Notes under the pieces: generated by a model
What the model saw: the letters and a program-made list of their open reading frames with translations, nothing else
The model's database searches: none
Told to the model about the DNA's origin: nothing
Made by a program: the position numbers and the translations under genes
From: Eubacteriales bacterium
Lineage (GTDB): Bacteria; Bacillota_A; Clostridia; Lachnospirales; Lachnospiraceae
Assembly: GCA_030533315.1 (NCBI GenBank)
Contig: JAUNJL010000023.1
Coordinates: 1 to 35,001 of the forward strand
Direction of reading: 5' to 3'
Length of the DNA stretch: 35,001 nt
Shown here: positions 31,364 to 35,001 of the stretch, piece by piece
Position numbering within the stretch: the first letter of the stretch is position 1
How the letters are laid out: each line of letters starts with the position of its first letter

Positions 31364-31404
31364 CGTCCTTCCTCCTCTCTTTCCCGCCCTGGCCAGCGGC
31401 CGGG

Positions 31405-31875
31405 TCAATACAGATTTTTCACCTTGAAGTCCCGCTCCGCCTCCCGGCGCTGGTCCTTTTTGGCAATGTCCTGACGCTTGTCATAAAGCTTCTTTCCCCT
31501 GGCCAGGCCGATCTCCACCTTTACCAGGCTATTCTTAAAATACACCTTCAGGGGAACCAGGGTCAGTCCCTTTTCCTTTAATTTTCCTTCCAGCTTATGG
31601 ATCTCGTACCGGTGCAGGAGAAGCTTTCTCACCCGCAGGGGATCCTTGTTGAAAATGTTTCCCTTCTCATAGGGGCTGATGTTCATCCCGTTGACGAACA
31701 CCTCCCCCCTCTCGATCCGCACGTAGGCCTCCTTGATGCTGCACCTTCCCATGCGAAGAGATTTTACCTCCGTTCCGGCAAGGGCGATCCCGGCCTCCAG
31801 GGTATCCTCGATAAAATAATCATGAAATGCTTTTTTATTGTTGGCGATCAGCTTGATGCCAGGCTTTTTTGCCAT
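31405..31875 (-). CDS. smpB: SsrA-binding protein
   Basis: SmpB binds tmRNA and delivers it to stalled ribosomes for trans-translation. The 156-residue protein has the family hallmarks [20 protein letters not shown] (about 9-28), [20 protein letters not shown] (about 31-50), NISPYEKGN (about 65-73) and a basic C-terminal tail [20 protein letters not shown] (about 128-147). I chose the ATG at 31875 because homologues begin MAKK and a GAGG site precedes it. The frame is open a further 80 codons upstream through repetitive sequence, which I reject. It follows rnr, the common partner in stalled-transcript quality control, after a gap of about 250 bp. Confidence 0.97.
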   Translation of the reverse strand: MAKKPGIKLIANNKKAFHDYFIEDTLEAGIALAGTEVKSLRMGRCSIKEAYVRIERGEVFVNGMNISPYEKGNIFNKDPLRVRKLLLHRYEIHKLEGKLKEKGLTLVPLKVYFKNSLVKVEIGLARGKKLYDKRQDIAKKDQRREAERDFKVKNLY

Positions 31876-31976
31876 TGTACGATCCTCTCTTTCTAAACAT
31901 CCCCGCCGGCGGAAGCGCAGATCCATATCCTCCTGCCAGGGCAGCAGAGGGCCTGCAAAACGCGTCCCCCTGCCCG

Positions 31977-32077
31977 GCCAGCTCCGGCAATCCTGCAAGA
32001 CGCACCCTGGCCAGTCCCAGCAGACCTGCCAAGGGAAGCATCCCAGCCAGCTCCGGCAAATCTGTAAGACGCATCCT
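31977..32077 (-). repeat. Short degenerate direct repeats in the rnr-smpB gap
   Basis: GCCAGCTCCGGCAA followed by a CTG-x-AAGACGCA segment occurs at 31977-32008 and again at 32046-32077 (69 bp apart), with a more diverged copy between them (GCCAGTCCCAGCAGA, 32010-32040). The roughly 254-bp gap between the rnr stop and smpB otherwise holds only the smpB RBS. A minus-strand open frame through the repeats reads as Leu/Gly/Ala-rich and is probably not a gene. Confidence 0.7.
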
Positions 32078-32129
32078 TCTGTATGCCCTGATATGAGCCC
32101 TGTGCCTCCGTCCAAAGGGCTCCCGCCTG

Positions 32130-34442
32130 TTAAATCACCTCAAAATCCACGGTCTTCAAAAGAACGTCGGCGTCCGCCACCCGGATACGCACCTTCTGTC
32201 CCAGGCGGAACACCTTTTTCGTCAGGTCCCCCCTCAGCTCCAGGCTGTCCTGGTCAAAGACATAATAATCGTCCCGCAGGGTGTTCACATGGACCAGCCC
32301 CTCCACGGTATTGGGAAGCTCCACGTAGAAGCCCCAGCCAGTGACTCCGGAGATGATGCCCTCATACTCCTGGCCCAGGCGGGCCGCCATGTATTCCGCC
32401 TTTTTCAGCTTGTCCGACTCCCGCTCCGCCTCCTGCGCCCGCCGCTCACAGGCGCTGGACTGAACCGCCACCTCTTCCAGAAGCTCCCGGTAGTGCTGGG
32501 TCCTCCCCTCTCTTTCCAGGCGTCCCCTCAGCCGGTCCTTGATGATCCGATGGATCTGGAGATCCGGATACCGGCGGATCGGCGACGTAAAATGACAATA
32601 ATACCTGGCCGCCAGCCCGAAATGACCGGTGCAGTGGGTGGTATACTTCGCCTGCTTCATGGTGCGCAGGGTCATGCGGCTGATCTGGGCCTCATTTGGC
32701 AGCCCCTCTATGTTCTCCAATATCATCTGGATCTCCTTCGGGGTGATCTCCTGGCCTTCCTTTCGCACGGCGACGCCCTGATTGCGCAGAAGCGTCAGAA
32801 GACTCTCCACCTTGTCCGGGTCAGGATTTTCATGGGTTCGGTACACAAAGGGCAGATCCTCCTTGCAGCATTCCTCCGCCACCGTCTCATTGGCCATGAG
32901 CATAAAGTCCTCGATGATCCTGGTGGCCACGTTTGCCTCGTATGGACAAATGTCAACCACCCGCCCAGCCTCATCCAGAAGGATCTTGCTCTCTAGAAGA
33001 TCAAAATCGATGGAGCCTCTGTGGCGGCGGCTCTTCCTCAAAATAGCGGACAGCTCCTTCATGGCAAAAAACATGGGGAGCAGGGCGTGATACCTCTCTG
33101 CGGCCCGGGGATCGGTTTCCTCCAGAATGTTTTTCACGTCTGTATAGCTCATGCGCTCATCCACCCGTATCACCGTCTCGGCAATGCGATGGGACACCAT
33201 CCGGCCTTCCTGGTCAATATCCATCAGGCAGCTCAGGGTCAGGCGGTCCTGTCCCTGATTGAGGGAGCAGATGCCGTTGGACAGGCGCTCCGGCAGCATG
33301 GGAATCACCCGGTCTGCAAGATAGACGCTGGTTCCCCTCCTTTGAGCCTCCCGGTCCAGGGCGCTCCCTCCTTGGACATAATTGCTCACGTCGGCAATGT
33401 GGACGCCCAGATGATAAAGCCCCCCTTCCTTCGTGAGGGTGACCGCATCATCCAGATCCTTGGCATCCTCCCCGTCAATGGTCACCGTGAGCAGATCCCT
33501 CAGGTCCAGCCTTCCCTCCCGGTCCGCATCCAGGACGTGATCCGGCACCCGTTCCGCCTGGCGGATCACCCTCTGGGGAAACTCACTGGGAATGCCGAAG
33601 CTTTTGACGATGGCCAGAATATCCGTTCCCGGAGCGTGGATGCTTCCCAGAACCTCCGTGATCCGCCCCTCCGGACTTTTGTTCTTGCTGCCATAGTCCG
33701 TCACCTGGGCCACCACCTTGTATCCATCCCTGGCTCCCATGGAATCTCTTTTTGGTATGAAAACATCCTTGGAGAACTTGGGGTTGTCACTGATGACAAA
33801 GCCGTAATCCCGGTTGCTCTGGTAGGTCCCCACGATCTCCGTCATGCCCCTCTCCAGGACCTTTACCACCACGCCCTCTCTGCGCCGTCCCTCCTCCTGC
33901 TCCTTTTTCACAAGGACGCTCACCTTGTCCAGGTGCATGGCCGACCCGGTGTCCTCCTCGGGGATGTAGATGTCCTGCTCCTCCCCCTCCAGCTCCACAA
34001 AGCCGAAGCCCTTGTAATGGCCGATAAAGGTGCCCTCCAGGGGAAGGTCCTCATATTGATCCCTGTCTCCTGCGCCGGAAAAGCTTCGGTTTCTCTCTCT
34101 GGACTTTTCCCTGCTCCTCTCCCGGTCCGGCTTCCCCCTCTCTTTTCTTCCTTCCTTCTCTCTTCTCTTTTCCCTTTTCTCCTCCGCCTTCTCAAGCCTT
34201 TTCCGTTTTTTTCCTTTGGACAGGCTGTATCTTCCCCTCCCGTCCACCAGGACCCTGCCCTCCTGAATCAGCTCCTCCAGGATCTCGGCCAGCTCCTTTT
34301 TCTGGTTCCCGGAAAGACGGAGGAGACCGGCGATCTCCCCAAGGCGCATAGGCCTATAAAGGGGATCGGCCAACAGCTCCCCCATAAATTTTTTCCGTTT
34401 TTCAATCTCTTTTTTTCTGCTCAATGTTTCTCCTCTTTTCAT
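32130..34442 (-). CDS. rnr: Ribonuclease R
   Basis: RNase R is a processive 3'-5' exoribonuclease that degrades structured RNA and works with tmRNA-SmpB. The 770-residue protein has an N-terminal winged-helix region (about 20-75) and a Lys/Arg/Glu-rich low-complexity linker (about 77-120). Two cold-shock domains follow ([14 protein letters not shown] near 137; [11 protein letters not shown] near 214). The RNB catalytic core contains [14 protein letters not shown] (about 319-332, metal-binding Asp residues), and a C-terminal S1 domain covers about 690-770 ([17 protein letters not shown]). The ATG at 34442 has a poorly placed RBS; a TTG at 34424, 5 nt after GAGGAG, is a likely alternative start. 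It lies downstream of the secG terminator. Confidence 0.96.
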   Translation of the reverse strand: MKRGETLSRKKEIEKRKKFMGELLADPLYRPMRLGEIAGLLRLSGNQKKELAEILEELIQEGRVLVDGRGRYSLSKGKKRKRLEKAEEKREKRREKEGRKERGKPDRERSREKSRERNRSFSGAGDRDQYEDLPLEGTFIGHYKGFGFVELEGEEQDIYIPEEDTGSAMHLDKVSVLVKKEQEEGRRREGVVVKVLERGMTEIVGTYQSNRDYGFVISDNPKFSKDVFIPKRDSMGARDGYKVVAQVTDYGSKNKSPEGRITEVLGSIHAPGTDILAIVKSFGIPSEFPQRVIRQAERVPDHVLDADREGRLDLRDLLTVTIDGEDAKDLDDAVTLTKEGGLYHLGVHIADVSNYVQGGSALDREAQRRGTSVYLADRVIPMLPERLSNGICSLNQGQDRLTLSCLMDIDQEGRMVSHRIAETVIRVDERMSYTDVKNILEETDPRAAERYHALLPMFFAMKELSAILRKSRRHRGSIDFDLLESKILLDEAGRVVDICPYEANVATRIIEDFMLMANETVAEECCKEDLPFVYRTHENPDPDKVESLLTLLRNQGVAVRKEGQEITPKEIQMILENIEGLPNEAQISRMTLRTMKQAKYTTHCTGHFGLAARYYCHFTSPIRRYPDLQIHRIIKDRLRGRLEREGRTQHYRELLEEVAVQSSACERRAQEAERESDKLKKAEYMAARLGQEYEGIISGVTGWGFYVELPNTVEGLVHVNTLRDDYYVFDQDSLELRGDLTKKVFRLGQKVRIRVADADVLLKTVDFEVI

Positions 34443-34507
34443 GCTCCGCCCCGAAAGGCGGCTGTCGGGACTCCTTCTTTATGATGTCCCATGATCTTTA
34501 TCCGTGG

Positions 34508-34542
34508 AAAAAAAAACACTCTTGCCGATCACAAGAGTGTTT
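34508..34542 (-). terminator. Rho-independent terminator after secG
   Basis: An 11-bp stem AAACACTCTTG/CAAGAGTGTTT (34514-34542) is followed on the minus strand by nine T (34508-34516). It lies between secG and rnr, so rnr depends on read-through or on an unrecognised promoter in the roughly 65 bp before its start, where I see no convincing -35/-10 pair. Confidence 0.93.
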
Positions 34543-34615
34543 CTCCACGCCCGCCGCCTGTCCCGAGACAGGCTGGCAGATAACTTTTCTCCTTGTCCTC
34601 TTCCCTGACTGTATC

Positions 34616-34852
34616 TTAGAAATTAAGATTCAGCACCGCGGCAAGAACGAAGAACAGAATCCCCATGATGGTGGTGGCCTTCACAAGACCGCCCTCCATG
34701 GAACGTCCCTTGTTTTTGCCCCAGTAGGTCTCAGCCGCACCGGCAATGGCGCCAAGTCCCTGAGATTTTCCCTCCTGCATCAGCACAACAACTGTCAGGG
34801 CGATACAATCTATTATGAAAATAACAGTCAAAATGATTCTCAAGATCTCCAC
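34616..34852 (-). CDS. secG: Preprotein translocase subunit SecG
   Basis: SecG is the small accessory subunit of the SecYEG protein-export channel. The 78-residue protein has two membrane segments (about residues 4-25 and 57-76) flanking the conserved cytoplasmic loop with [18 protein letters not shown], which contains the family GLG motif. The start is GTG at 34852, 9 nt after a full AGGAGG; a TTG further upstream would precede the ribosome site and is rejected. secG upstream of rnr and smpB is a common Firmicute order. Confidence 0.95.
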   Translation of the reverse strand: MEILRIILTVIFIIDCIALTVVVLMQEGKSQGLGAIAGAAETYWGKNKGRSMEGGLVKATTIMGILFFVLAAVLNLNF

Positions 34853-34882
34853 GTAGTCACACCTCCTAATCAACTAGAGGTT

Positions 34883-34911
34883 ATTGTAACACAGGGAGAA
34901 CGGGATTTCAA
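34883..34911 (-). promoter_or_regulatory. Promoter of secG
   Basis: The -35 TTGAAA (34906-34911) and -10 TACAAT (34883-34888) are separated by 17 bp. The start of transcription would be near 34876, giving a short leader that contains the AGGAGG site. From 34912 to the window end I see no gene. Confidence 0.85.
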
Positions 34912-35001
34912 CTGTTTTTTCACGGTTTTTCACAGGGAGGAACCGGATCCGTTACAGTTCACGGGTTGACTTGTCATGAAAGCCCCAATGGTGTAGACTG
35001 G

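Noticed and set aside
31835..32074. A 79-codon Leu/Gly-rich open frame overlapping the smpB start
   Set aside because: The leucine-repeat look comes from the DNA repeats in the gap; the frame runs antagonistically into smpB and lacks an RBS.
31876..32115. An N-terminally extended SmpB
   Set aside because: The extra 80 codons are Cys/Trp-rich translation of repeats; homologues begin MAKK at 31875.
33021..34484. A 487-codon plus-strand open frame
   Set aside because: It is antisense to rnr and shows no domain.
34912..35001. Plus-strand promoter or tRNA at the right edge (TTGACT motif)
   Set aside because: No -10 at proper spacing and no cloverleaf can be drawn from the bases available.

Overview
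The window reads as a chromosomal segment of a GC-rich Firmicute, most likely a gut Lachnospiraceae-type Clostridium. The clues are the Firmicute order pyrH-frr-uppS-cdsA-dxr-rseP, a T-box-controlled amino-acid ABC transporter, strong GGAGG ribosome binding sites, GTG and TTG starts, and a giant tyrosine-rich Ig/PPC-repeat surface protein. Every gene I can support lies on the minus strand, so transcription runs from right to left.

From right to left: secG has its own promoter and terminator and is followed by rnr, smpB, an acyl-CoA thioesterase and a decayed gene remnant, ending at a clear terminator near 30.6 kb. This is an RNA quality-control and secretion block. A gene-free array of about 0.5 kb follows (176-bp repeats full of inverted repeats, 30.07-30.59 kb). 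Then comes a promoter driving a lipoprotein gene followed by pyrH, frr, uppS, cdsA, dxr and rseP (UMP kinase, ribosome recycling, isoprenoid and phospholipid precursor synthesis, site-2 protease). ftsH has its own promoter and heads ftsH, a zinc-finger anti-sigma-like membrane protein, polA, coaE, a YycJ-type metallo-hydrolase, an ACT-domain protein and a UPF0210/DUF711 protein.

The left third is more specialised. A promoter and a T-box leader whose specifier reads UGG (tryptophan) precede a three-gene ABC transporter of the TrpXYZ type: binding protein, permease, ATPase. That operon ends in a strong terminator. Immediately beyond it, a near-consensus promoter drives a giant exported protein. 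At least 3,738 codons are visible in one open frame that I translated from its start to the window edge. The protein has a signal peptide, an acidic Pro/Glu-rich segment, many alternating PPC-like and Ig-like modules, then Big_2-like, Fn3-like, PKD-like and CNA-B-like domains. It ends, as far as visible, in nearly identical 78-residue YDG/MBG-type repeats that run off the left edge.

The least-explained items are the hairpin-rich 176-bp array, a possibly related set of intergenic hairpin-plus-linker elements at 20.9 and 27.4 kb, the atypical Trp T-box, a binding protein with no lipobox, two competing starts for the giant gene, and a frameshifted gene remnant before the 30.6 kb terminator.
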